Assembly (NCBI GenBank): GCA_031261885.1
Contig: JAISIU010000073.1
Coordinates: 1 to 7,851, forward strand
DNA from: Bifidobacteriaceae bacterium
GTDB taxonomy: Bacteria > Actinomycetota > Actinomycetes > Actinomycetales > WQXJ01
Direction: 5' to 3'
DNA: 7,851 bases
Part shown: one piece after another, positions 1 to 5,717 of the stretch
Layout: every line of letters starts with the position of its first letter
How positions within the stretch are numbered: the first letter of the stretch is position 1
The notes under the pieces: generated by a model
Databases searched by the model: none
Seen by the model: the letters and a program-made list of their open reading frames with translations, nothing else
What the model was told of the DNA's origin: nothing
Made by a program: the position numbers and the translations under genes

Positions 1-43
1 CCGGGACACCGCCCGACCCCGCCCGAGGTGTGTGTGGGTTAGC

Positions 44-706
44 TCACTGCCCGTTGCCGGCGGCGCCACCGCCCGCGTTCGGCATCTGGCCGCCGCCGGA
101 GGGCATGTCGCTCGGCATGCCGCCGCGCCCGAAGCCGCCGCCGAACCCGCCCATGAGGCTCGTCTCGTCGCCGGATGTGATCGTCGAGGCCGTGATGCCG
201 GCCGTGTCGGAGCCGGTGCCGGCGGCCGTGATCTGGTCGCCGACCTTCAGGTCGCTCGTCGCGCCGGAGGTGATCTCCGAGACCTTCGTGTCGCTGGAGG
301 TGGTCACCTTGACGGTGGTGCCCTCGGTGGTCTTGATCGTGATCGTGTCGCCGTCGATGGCCGTGATCTGGCCGGCCGCGCGGCTCATGTTGGCCGCGCC
401 GGAAGCGTTGCCGCCCGGGAAGGCCGAGGCCGCGCCGCTCGGGAGGCCGCCGCGTGCGCCCATGCGGGCCGCGAAGTTGCCGGGCATACCCGTCGACGCG
501 GTGTTCTTCGACGCGGTGCCGCGGCCCGTGAAGAACCCGCCCGCGAAACCGACCGCGAGGACGATGACGCCGGCCAGCACGATCGTGAGGATGGGCTTCT
601 TCTTCTTTTCGCCGGGAGCCTGGGCCTTCGGCAGGCTGGTCGGGGGAGCGGACAGGATGTCGAGCGGGTCGCCGCTCTGGGCGGCCGGGTTGGTTGGATC
701 AGACAT
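44..706 (-). CDS. Single-pass membrane protein with extracytoplasmic DUF5666-like domain
   Basis: This 220-residue protein is the last gene of the efflux operon, 58 nt after the permease stop. Seen: a polar Pro-rich cytoplasmic N-terminus ending in a KKKK stop-transfer cluster (34-37), one transmembrane helix (about 38-59), and a Gly/Ala/Ser/Met-rich stretch (60-110). A compact beta-rich segment follows at about 112-177 (starting GQITAIDGDTITIKTTEGT), then a Gly/Met-rich tail (185-220). The 112-177 segment resembles DUF5666, a small OB-like beta-barrel family found in exported proteins of unknown function. The ATG at 706 is chosen because it is preceded by AAAGGA (spacing about 13 nt, rather long); a TTG at 742 could extend the frame by 12 residues but has no support. 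By context it probably assists or senses the exporter outside the membrane. Its exact role is unknown. Confidence 0.82.
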   Translation of the reverse strand: MSDPTNPAAQSGDPLDILSAPPTSLPKAQAPGEKKKKPILTIVLAGVIVLAVGFAGGFFTGRGTASKNTASTGMPGNFAARMGARGGLPSGAASAFPGGNASGAANMSRAAGQITAIDGDTITIKTTEGTTVKVTTSSDTKVSEITSGATSDLKVGDQITAAGTGSDTAGITASTITSGDETSLMGGFGGGFGRGGMPSDMPSGGGQMPNAGGGAAGNGQ

Positions 707-764
707 ATCGGTTGTGGATTCCTTTCGGGATTGACAGGGCAAGACGTGGTGGGGCCGGCCGGGG

Positions 765-1979
765 TCAGTCGTGGCGCAACGCGTCCACCGGCTTGAGGCG
801 GGAGGCCCGGATGGCCGGGTAGCCGCCGAAGAAGATGCCGATCGCGATCGAGACGCCGGCCGCGAGCAGCACGGAGCCGCCCGTGATGGTCGGTTTGGTG
901 CCGAGGATCGTGAAGTTCGAGGCGAGGCAGGCCGCGCCGACGCCGAGCAGGCCGCCGGCCAGCGACAGGATCGTGGCCTCGATGATGAACTGGGCGGAGA
1001 TCGCGAACCGGGACGCGCCGAGCGCCGTGCGGATGCCGATCTCGCGGGTCCGCTCCGTGACGGTCACGAGCATGATGTTCATGACGCCGATCCCGCCGAC
1101 CACGAGCGAGATCGCGGCGATCGCGGCCAACATCGTGGACAGTGTCGAGGAAACCGACGATGACGTTTCCATGAGTTCGTCCTGGGTCGTCACCGTGAAG
1201 TCGGCGTCCGAGGTGGAGACGCCGAGCTGGGCGGCGATGACGGAGGTCGCCTCCGCGGCCGCGGAGGTCACCGAATCGGAGTCCTTCGCCTGAAGCGTGA
1301 TCGAGGACAGGTCGCCGTACCCGGAGATCGACCGCTGCATGCGGTTGATCGGGATCACGACGCCCGTGTTCAGCGACGAGGTCGAGCCGGAGGAGGAGTC
1401 CTTCGACTTCAGCACGCCGTAGACCGTGAACGGCGTGGAGCCCACGGTGATCGACTTGCCGATCGGGTCGGCGGTGCTGAACAGCTCCTCGGCCAGCTCG
1501 GCGCCGATGACGCAGACCTTGCGCGCGTTCGTGTTGTCCGCGTTCTGGAACGGCGTGCCGATCGCGACGGTCGCGTTCGTGACCGTGAAGTAGTTCGCGG
1601 TCGTGCCGATGACGGCGCCGGTCTCCGAGGTGGTGCCGTAGGCGACGGTCTCGGATTCCTGGACCACGGGCACCACGGCCTTGATGTCCGGGGCGTCGTC
1701 GGTCTTCTCGAGCGCCGTGGCCGTGGCGAGCGTGAGGTTCTGGTACTTCGTCATCGAGCGTGACGAGGAGGAGGAGGAGCCGCCGGCGGTGACGGTCATC
1801 GTGTTCGTGCCGAGGCCGGCGATCTGGGAGGCGACCGTGGCCTGGGCGCCGGAGCCGACCCCGAGCAGCAGGATGACGGAGCCGATGCCGATCATGACGC
1901 CGAGCAGCGTGAGCGCGGCCCGGGTCAGGTTCGTGGTGATGCCGGAGATGGCGGACCGGAACAGTTCGAAGAGGCTCAC
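765..1979 (-). CDS. MacB/FtsX-type ABC transporter permease
   Basis: This 404-residue permease should form the membrane half of a MacB-type exporter, with the ATPase encoded just upstream. Seen: TM1 at about 20-42, with the typical TRAALTLLGVMIGIGSVI start. A large extracytoplasmic MacB_PCD-like domain spans about 43-280, with an Ser-rich patch at 67-75. Three C-terminal helices (about 281-306, 329-354, 367-388) make the FtsX domain. The family signatures GGIGVMNIMLVTVTERTREI (295-314) and GIRTALGAS (315-323), plus the C-terminal YPAIRASRLKPVDALRHD, are intact. The start is a GTG that overlaps the ATPase stop by 4 nt (GTGA at 1976-1979), so translation is probably coupled. Length and topology match split MacB permeases of Gram-positive bacteria. 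The substrate (macrolide, peptide or other) cannot be inferred. Confidence 0.94.
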   Translation of the reverse strand: MSLFELFRSAISGITTNLTRAALTLLGVMIGIGSVILLLGVGSGAQATVASQIAGLGTNTMTVTAGGSSSSSSRSMTKYQNLTLATATALEKTDDAPDIKAVVPVVQESETVAYGTTSETGAVIGTTANYFTVTNATVAIGTPFQNADNTNARKVCVIGAELAEELFSTADPIGKSITVGSTPFTVYGVLKSKDSSSGSTSSLNTGVVIPINRMQRSISGYGDLSSITLQAKDSDSVTSAAAEATSVIAAQLGVSTSDADFTVTTQDELMETSSSVSSTLSTMLAAIAAISLVVGGIGVMNIMLVTVTERTREIGIRTALGASRFAISAQFIIEATILSLAGGLLGVGAACLASNFTILGTKPTITGGSVLLAAGVSIAIGIFFGGYPAIRASRLKPVDALRHD

Positions 1980-3007
1980 TTGCTCACCGCCGGAATCGTC
2001 TCGGTGGGGGCGCCGCCGTTGTCGCCGTCGCCCGTGTCAGCGGCTTGGGCCTTGGCCTTGTCGCGCGCCCTTCGGCGCTTGGGCGCCTCGTAGTCGGGCG
2101 CGGCGTCGAAGCCCGGCGCCATCTGGTCGATCCCGTGGCCGGGGACCGTGCCGGACCCGGCGGCCGGGCGCTCGGGCGAGGTGCCGCCATCGGACAGTGA
2201 AACGCCCGCCTTGGCGGCGGCCTCGCGGTTGGCGCGCCGCTCCGCCTCGCCCCACCGGGTGTCGTCGATGATGCGGCCGTCGGAGATCGTGACGACGCGC
2301 TGGGCGCGGGCCGCGACCTTCTGGTCGTGGGTGATCAGCACGATCGTGCGGCCCGTCGTGTGGATCTGCTCGAAGACGTCGAGGACGTCCGAGGCGGAGA
2401 CCGAGTCGAGGTTGCCGGTCGGCTCGTCCGCGAGGATCAACGACGGCGCGTTGACGAGCGAGCGGGCCACGGCGACGCGCTGTTGCTGGCCGCCGGACAG
2501 CTGGCCCGGCTTGTGCGTGTAGCGCCTGCCGAGGCCCACCATCTCGAGGGCGGCCAGCGCGCGGCGGCGGCGCTCGTGGCGTTCGACGCCGGCGTAGGTC
2601 ATCGGCAGTTCGACGTTGCGGAGGGCGTTGATGCGGCTGATCAGGTTGAATGATTGGAACACGAACCCGATCTTGCGGTTGCGGACCAACGCCAGCTCGC
2701 GGTAGCTGAGCCGCGAGACGTCGGTGCCGTCCAGCACGTACGTGCCGCGGTCCGCCACGTCCAGGCAGCCGAGGATGTTCATGGCCGTGGACTTGCCGGA
2801 GCCGGAGGCGCCGATGATCGCGACGAACTCGCCGCGGTCGACGCGCAGGTCCAGCCCGGCCAGCGCCCGGACCTCGGATTCGCCGGAGCCGTAGACGCGC
2901 CAGATGTCGCGCATGTCGATGACCGGGACCGGTTCCGCCGCGCCGGACGCCTCGCGTGAGGCGGCTTGGGCGGGCGCGCCGGCCGCGGCCTTGGTGGCCG
3001 CCGTCAT
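1976..3007 (-). CDS. MacB/LolD-type ABC transporter ATP-binding protein
   Basis: This 343-residue cytoplasmic ATPase should drive the permease encoded next to it. Seen: Walker A GASGSGKST (66-74), Q-loop Gln118 in GFVFQSF, signature LSGGQQQR (170-177), Walker B LILADEP (190-196), D-loop GNLDS (198-202) and switch His227 in ITHD. All catalytic motifs are intact. The sequence around SGKSTAMNILGCLD and FNLISRINALRNVELP is typical of the MacB/LolD/FtsE group. An Ala-rich leader of about 28 residues precedes the domain. A tail of about 90 residues (250-343), rich in Ala/Arg/Asp and including KRRRARDKAK, follows it and is unusual for the family. The start could be ATG at 3007 (2-nt gap after the adaptor stop) or an in-frame GTG at 3013 (GTGA overlap with it). 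ATG is preferred for its spacing to a GGCGGGA stretch. The frame stays open upstream to 3469, but that part is antisense-free overlap with the adaptor gene in another frame and is not coding here. Confidence 0.95.
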   Translation of the reverse strand: MTAATKAAAGAPAQAASREASGAAEPVPVIDMRDIWRVYGSGESEVRALAGLDLRVDRGEFVAIIGASGSGKSTAMNILGCLDVADRGTYVLDGTDVSRLSYRELALVRNRKIGFVFQSFNLISRINALRNVELPMTYAGVERHERRRRALAALEMVGLGRRYTHKPGQLSGGQQQRVAVARSLVNAPSLILADEPTGNLDSVSASDVLDVFEQIHTTGRTIVLITHDQKVAARAQRVVTISDGRIIDDTRWGEAERRANREAAAKAGVSLSDGGTSPERPAAGSGTVPGHGIDQMAPGFDAAPDYEAPKRRRARDKAKAQAADTGDGDNGGAPTETIPAVSK

Positions 3008-3009
3008 CG

Positions 3010-4740
3010 TCACATCCCGCCCCGGTTGAAGCCGCCGCCCGGCATCTCGCCGCCGAAGCCCGCGCCGCCGAACCCGCTGCCGCTGCCCAAGCCGGACCGG
3101 TTGTTCGTCGTCGTGGTCGTCGTGCCGGTCGAGGTGTCCTCGGAGACGAGCACCGTGTCGCCGGAGCTGAGGCCGGACTTGATCTGGACCATCGAGTCGC
3201 CCTGGACGCCGATCTGGACCGTGGTGGTCGTGGTCTTCGGCGTCGAGCCGGCCGTCACGGAGCCGTCCACCTTCTGGACGGTGCCCTCGGTGTCGGAGAG
3301 GATCGTGACGGCGTTGGACGGCAGGGCGAGGACGTTGTCGGCCTCGGCCGTGACGACCTCGATGTCGGCGCTCTGGCCGATGCGCAGCGAGCTGGGCGGG
3401 TTCTCGAGCGTGACGAGCGCCGTGTACGTGACGACGGAACCCGAGGACGACCCGACGGGGCTGATCCACGTGACCGTGCCGGAGCCGGTCGCGTTCGAGA
3501 GCGCCGGGAACGTGACGGTCGCGTTCTGGCCCTTCTTCAGCGAGGCGGCGTCCGCCTCGGCGAAGGACCCGGAGACGGTCAGCGTGCCCATCGAAGCCAT
3601 CTCGATGGCCGTGGTCGCGGCGCTGGAGCCGCTCGAACCCGAACCGGAACCGGTTGAACCGGTCGATGCCGACCCGCCGCCGAAGCCGGAGGAAGAGGTG
3701 GACGATGACGCGGCCGAGCTCGTGGACGACGACGTCACCGTGGTCGCGTCCGAACCGGTGACCTCGTCGCCCTCCGAGACGTCGACGGCCGTGATGGTGC
3801 CGTCGAACGGGGCGGTGATCGTGAGGTTGGCGGCCGCTTCGCGGGCCGTCTCGAGGTCGTCCTCGGCCTCGGTCAACGCGTCCTGGGCGTCCGTGACCTT
3901 GGCCTGGGCGGAGGTGACGGAGCTGGAGGCGTTCGTCTGCTGGGCTTGGGCGGACGACAGGCTCGATTCGGCCTGTTTGACGGCGGCCTGGGCGGCCGTC
4001 ACGGTCATGGTGCCGGAGGTACTGGAGTTGGTGGAGCTGGAGCTGGACGTTGAGCTGGAGCCGGAGGAGCCCGTGCCCGATGACGGCGTGGTGCCGGTGC
4101 CGGTGTTGGTGCCGCCGCTCGTGCCCGTGTTGGCGCCGGTGTTTGCGGTGCCGCTGCCGGCCGTGCCCTGGCCCCCGCTGCCCGTGCCGGTGCTGCCCGT
4201 GCCGGTCCCGCCGGCCGCGATGTATTCGGCGGCCGTGGTGCCGGAGGTGGCGGCCTTCTTGGCCTTGGTCAGCTGGGCTTCGGCGGACTTGACGTTCAGC
4301 TTGGCGGCGGACACGGAGCTGTCGGCCGAGGTCTTCGACTGCTTCGCGCTGGTCAGCGAGTCCTTGGCCTCGGCCAGCGTGGAGCGCGCGGACTTGACCG
4401 TGTCCTTCGCGTCCTCGACGGCCTCCTTGGCGTCGTCGGACGTGATGGTCGCGAGGGTCTGCCCGGCCGTGACCGTGTCCCCGGCCGTGACCGCGACGGA
4501 CTTGACCTCGCCATCGGAGGCGAAGGACAGCGAGGCGGTCTTGGCGGCGGCGACGGTGCCGGTCGCGGAGATGGTGGATGTCACGTTCGTCGTCGTGACC
4601 TGGGAGGTTCGAGTGGTGGTGCTCGCGCTCGAGCTCGACTTGCCCGGCTTGATGAACACCAAAGCCACCACGACGGCCGCGACGACGATCACCGCGATAA
4701 GGATGGTGTTGATCACCTTGGGACGTTTCATAGGGAACAC
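3010..4740 (-). CDS. MacA-like membrane-fusion (periplasmic adaptor) protein of an ABC exporter
   Basis: This 576-residue protein is the adaptor of the exporter and the first gene of the operon. Seen: a short basic N-terminus, one TM anchor (about 9-31) and no lipobox Cys. The first half of a lipoyl-like domain is at about 58-101 (ATGTVAAAKTASLSFASDGE; VTAGDTVTAGQTL). Coiled-coil strand 1 is at about 102-163, a Gly/Ser/Thr-rich linker at 164-245, and coiled-coil strand 2 at about 246-305. The second lipoyl half is at about 306-328 (ITAPFDGTITAVDVSEGDEV), then another low-complexity insert (about 331-375). A beta-barrel region (about 380-470) and a membrane-proximal-like domain (about 470-535) lead to a Gly-rich tail. 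This is the MacA/HlyD fold order, but much longer than E. coli MacA (about 370 aa) because of the inserts. The GTG at 4740 follows AGGTGG by 10 nt and has an in-frame TAA directly upstream; ATG at 4731 is the alternative. Substrate unknown. Confidence 0.92.
   Translation of the reverse strand: MFPMKRPKVINTILIAVIVVAAVVVALVFIKPGKSSSSASTTTRTSQVTTTNVTSTISATGTVAAAKTASLSFASDGEVKSVAVTAGDTVTAGQTLATITSDDAKEAVEDAKDTVKSARSTLAEAKDSLTSAKQSKTSADSSVSAAKLNVKSAEAQLTKAKKAATSGTTAAEYIAAGGTGTGSTGTGSGGQGTAGSGTANTGANTGTSGGTNTGTGTTPSSGTGSSGSSSTSSSSSTNSSTSGTMTVTAAQAAVKQAESSLSSAQAQQTNASSSVTSAQAKVTDAQDALTEAEDDLETAREAAANLTITAPFDGTITAVDVSEGDEVTGSDATTVTSSSTSSAASSSTSSSGFGGGSASTGSTGSGSGSSGSSAATTAIEMASMGTLTVSGSFAEADAASLKKGQNATVTFPALSNATGSGTVTWISPVGSSSGSVVTYTALVTLENPPSSLRIGQSADIEVVTAEADNVLALPSNAVTILSDTEGTVQKVDGSVTAGSTPKTTTTTVQIGVQGDSMVQIKSGLSSGDTVLVSEDTSTGTTTTTTNNRSGLGSGSGFGGAGFGGEMPGGGFNRGGM
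4006..4251 (-). repeat. Low-complexity coding repeat (Gly/Ser/Thr linker of the adaptor)
   Basis: This stretch inside the MacA-like gene is built of degenerate short repeats, such as GGCACCGGC-like codons, encoding GTGTGSTGTGSGG, NTGANTGTSGGTNTGTG and SSGSSSTSSSSSTNSS. It separates the two coiled-coil strands. Such DNA can change length by slippage between strains, and here the frame is kept open throughout. Confidence 0.8.
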
Positions 4741-4750
4741 TTAACTACGC

Positions 4751-4756
4751 CCACCT
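4751..4756 (-). promoter_or_regulatory. Ribosome binding site of the MacA-like gene
   Basis: On the minus strand this reads AGGTGG, a good Shine-Dalgarno core. It lies 10 nt before the GTG at 4740 but 19 nt before the ATG at 4731. This spacing is the main reason for preferring the GTG start. Confidence 0.5.
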
Positions 4757-4770
4757 GGGAACCGGCCCGG

Positions 4771-4791
4771 ACGAACCCTGAACGAACCCTG
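4771..4791 (-). promoter_or_regulatory. Tandem 11-bp-period direct repeats upstream of the efflux operon
   Basis: The + strand shows ACGAACCCTG twice (4771-4780 and 4782-4791), exactly 11 bp apart; on the coding strand this reads CAGGGTTCGT twice. They lie 31-51 bp upstream of the adaptor start codon. Direct repeats at one helical turn are typical of OmpR/PhoB-family response-regulator sites (for example the PHO boxes of Streptomyces). No regulator gene is in the window, so the assignment is inference. No convincing -10/-35 pair was found between the repeats and the start. Confidence 0.45.
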
Positions 4792-4835
4792 GGAATTCCT
4801 CCGCGCGAGGGAGGCTCCGAGCGGCAGTGAGCCGC

Positions 4836-4942
4836 CCGGCATCGTGCACCCACTCCAGCGAACTTCCTGGCCCCGGTGGTCACATTTGGTGTTGGTATGT
4901 GACCATCCGGGCCGCCAAACCCGGCGGGGGGGACGATGCCGG
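4836..4942. repeat. 107-bp segment bounded by 10-bp inverted repeats, containing hairpin copy 1
   Basis: CCGGCATCGT (4836-4845) and ACGATGCCGG (4933-4942) are perfect reverse complements and bracket the first intergenic hairpin. This is the layout of a very small MITE-like or REP-like element. No obvious target-site duplication was seen next to it. The second hairpin copy is not bounded in the same way: its flanking ACGATGCCG motifs are direct, not inverted. The inverted pair may therefore be chance or a rearranged copy. Confidence 0.4.
4869..4913. repeat. Intergenic 45-nt hairpin repeat, copy 1
   Basis: Inner stem GGTCACAT (4878-4885) and ATGTGACC (4897-4904), 8 bp perfect, with loop TTGGTGTTGGT. 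The outer stem GGCCCCGGT/ATCCGGGCC extends it to 17 positions with one C-C mismatch and one G-T pair. It lies about 70 nt beyond the toxin stop codon in the direction of transcription. A second small stem follows (CCGCC 4912-4916, GGCGG 4923-4927, loop AAACCC). Copy 2 is at 5664-5708 and matches at 37 of 45 positions by direct count, all inner-stem bases included. There is no T-tract, so it is not a standard intrinsic terminator. Confidence 0.75.
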
Positions 4943-4954
4943 CCCTCGCCTCGG
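4933..4954. repeat. 22-nt intergenic motif, copy A
   Basis: Begins ACGATGCCGG and continues CCCTCGCCTCGG. Copies B (5621-5642) and C (5756-5777) differ from it at a few positions only. It lies 19 nt to the right of hairpin copy 1, between that hairpin and the toxin gene. Confidence 0.6.
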
Positions 4955-4981
4955 GCAGACGGGCGCGGGCACGGTGCAGCG

Positions 4982-5275
4982 TCAGAACAGGTCGGCGTGG
5001 CTACCGGTGCGGATGGCGGCGAGGATCAGGTCCGTGTGGCTAACGCTGTAGATGAGGAGCCAGTCCGGCTCGATGTGGCACTCCCTGGTGCCGCGATAGT
5101 TGCCCGCCAGCGCGTGATCGCGGTGGCGGGGCGCGAGTGACTTCTGGGCTGCGAGCTGGTTGAGGACCTCGGTCAGCTTGCCGAGGTCGAGTCCGCGCTT
5201 CGCGATCTTCTTGAGGTCGCGGGAGAGCTGAGTGGTGTATTCGACCGCTAACTGCGGCTTCTGGGGCGCGGCCAT
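4982..5275 (-). CDS. yafQ: Type II toxin, YafQ family of the RelE superfamily (mRNA endonuclease)
   Basis: This 97-residue protein is a ribosome-dependent mRNA-cleaving toxin by family. Seen: the YafQ pattern DHALAGNYRGTRECHIEPDW, then LLIYSV and the C-terminal RTGSHADLF. Aligned by eye with E. coli YafQ, the residues important there have counterparts: His50/His54, Asp61/Glu65, His63/His67, Asp67/Asp71, His87/His93 and Phe91/Phe97. Only the Asp61 position is changed, conservatively. The protein is full length and its N-terminal helices (about 14-45) look normal, so it is probably active. It begins 3 nt after the antitoxin stop, and its ribosome binding site lies in the last antitoxin codons, as is usual when antitoxin is made in excess and the pair is coupled. 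The symbol is by family resemblance. Confidence 0.92.
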   Translation of the reverse strand: MAAPQKPQLAVEYTTQLSRDLKKIAKRGLDLGKLTEVLNQLAAQKSLAPRHRDHALAGNYRGTRECHIEPDWLLIYSVSHTDLILAAIRTGSHADLF

Positions 5276-5278
5276 GGG

Positions 5279-5551
5279 TCAGTCCTTGAGCGCGGCCGCC
5301 AGGGCCTCGGCCGGTGTCGCGAACGGGCCGCGCAGGTTTCGGCGGTGAAGGGCGTCCTGGATGGCCTCTTCGGTCTCGCGGTTGAAACGGGGCTGCCGCA
5401 CGTCGAAGGGGATCCCCTCGTGATTGACGATGGCGGCGTAGAACATCCTGACGGCCGTGGGGCCGTCGAGGCCGAGCCCGGCGAGGATCGTGTCGGCCTC
5501 ACGCTTGATGGCCGGGTCGACGCGAGACTGCACAAGAGCTGTGTTAGACAT
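5279..5551 (-). CDS. dinJ: Type II antitoxin, RelB/DinJ family
   Basis: This 90-residue protein should neutralise the adjacent YafQ-like toxin and repress their shared promoter as a ribbon-helix-helix dimer. Seen: an N-terminal strand TALVQSRVD (4-12) followed by KREADTILAGLGLDGPTAVRMFY, the DinJ-type ribbon-helix-helix region. Next comes the family hallmark GIPFDVRQP (46-54), then a charged helical C-terminus (about 58-89) that would wrap the toxin. The ATG at 5551 is chosen because homology begins there. The frame remains open upstream to 5653, but that part reads through the intergenic repeat and the promoter. No Shine-Dalgarno sequence precedes the ATG; the -10 hexamer ends only 6 nt before it, which suggests a leaderless message. 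Confidence 0.92.
   Translation of the reverse strand: MSNTALVQSRVDPAIKREADTILAGLGLDGPTAVRMFYAAIVNHEGIPFDVRQPRFNRETEEAIQDALHRRNLRGPFATPAEALAAALKD
5283..5287 (-). promoter_or_regulatory. Ribosome binding site of the toxin, inside the antitoxin gene
   Basis: AAGGA on the minus strand, 7 nt before the toxin ATG at 5275, formed by the antitoxin's final Lys-Asp codons. It ties toxin translation to that of the antitoxin. Confidence 0.7.
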
Positions 5552-5573
5552 ATGTTTACCATATATTCGTATG
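5548..5573. promoter_or_regulatory. Probable autoregulatory operator of the toxin-antitoxin pair
   Basis: An AT-rich island in otherwise GC-rich DNA. It holds the palindrome ACATATGT (5548-5555) over the antitoxin start codon and the inverted pair CATA/TATG (5560-5563 and 5570-5573). The CATAT motifs at 5549 and 5560 are 11 bp apart. Short repeated half-sites overlapping the promoter are typical of ribbon-helix-helix antitoxin operators. The binding role is inferred. Confidence 0.45.
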
Positions 5574-5586
5574 CGTTCCACCACAA
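5558..5586 (-). promoter_or_regulatory. Promoter of the toxin-antitoxin operon
   Basis: On the minus strand, -35 TTGTGG (5581-5586) and -10 TATGGT (5558-5563) are separated by exactly 17 bp. The -10 is followed by 6 nt and then the antitoxin ATG, so transcription would start at or next to the start codon. Confidence 0.55.
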
Positions 5587-5620
5587 GAACACTACCGTCG
5601 CGCGCGTGGCGACACCGTGG

Positions 5621-5642
5621 ACGATGCCGAACCTCGCCTCCG
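5621..5642. repeat. 22-nt intergenic motif, copy B
   Basis: Begins ACGATGCCGA and continues ACCTCGCCTCCG. It lies between the toxin-antitoxin promoter and hairpin copy 2 (21-nt gap), in direct orientation to copies A and C. Confidence 0.6.
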
Positions 5643-5663
5643 CCCCACCTCACCGAACTTCGA

Positions 5664-5708
5664 GGCCCGGATGGTCACATTTGGTCGGGATATGTGACCA
5701 CCAGGGCC
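5664..5708. repeat. Intergenic 45-nt hairpin repeat, copy 2
   Basis: Inner stem GGTCACAT (5673-5680) and ATGTGACC (5692-5699), identical to copy 1, with loop TTGGTCGGGAT. The outer arms GGCCCGGAT/ACCAGGGCC pair with two mismatches. It lies about 113 nt beyond the glgX stop in the direction of transcription, in the same orientation as copy 1. Homology extends to the left (CGAACTTC, 5654-5661, also at 4859-4866) and to the right, where a small stem CCGG/CCGG with loop GAAAT (5707-5719) takes the place of copy 1's CCGCC/GGCGG stem. Confidence 0.75.
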
Positions 5709-5717
5709 GGGAAATCC

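Noticed and set aside
1..43. Terminator after the DUF5666-like gene
   Set aside because: Only a weak CACC/GGTG pairing and repeated CGCCCGA are seen, with no T-tract. The window ends too soon to judge.
3008..3469. N-terminal extension of the ABC ATPase frame
   Set aside because: The extension is Arg/His-rich out-of-frame reading of the adaptor gene. The ATPase start at 3007 (or 3013) directly follows the adaptor stop.
2966..4744. Very long open frame (592 codons) on the + strand opposite the adaptor gene
   Set aside because: Its composition (runs of Pro, Val, Glu) is what the complementary strand of the Ser/Thr/Gly-rich adaptor gives in GC-rich DNA. No domain is recognisable, while the minus-strand product has a clear MacA-like architecture.
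4741..4770. -10 element for the efflux operon at TAGTTAAGT
   Set aside because: No hexamer here matches TANNNT well with a -35 at proper distance, so no promoter was called.
4878..4904. CRP-type binding site
   Set aside because: The half-sites are in the order TCACA...TGTGA with an 11-nt gap, the reverse of the TGTGA-N6-TCACA arrangement, so the resemblance is superficial.
4869..4913. Hairpin copies read as intrinsic terminators
   Set aside because: The stems are GC-rich but neither copy is followed by a T-tract on either strand. A role in 3'-end formation remains possible but is not shown.
5552..5653. N-terminal extension of the antitoxin frame
   Set aside because: It would translate the promoter, the operator and repeat copy B. 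RelB/DinJ homology starts at the ATG at 5551.
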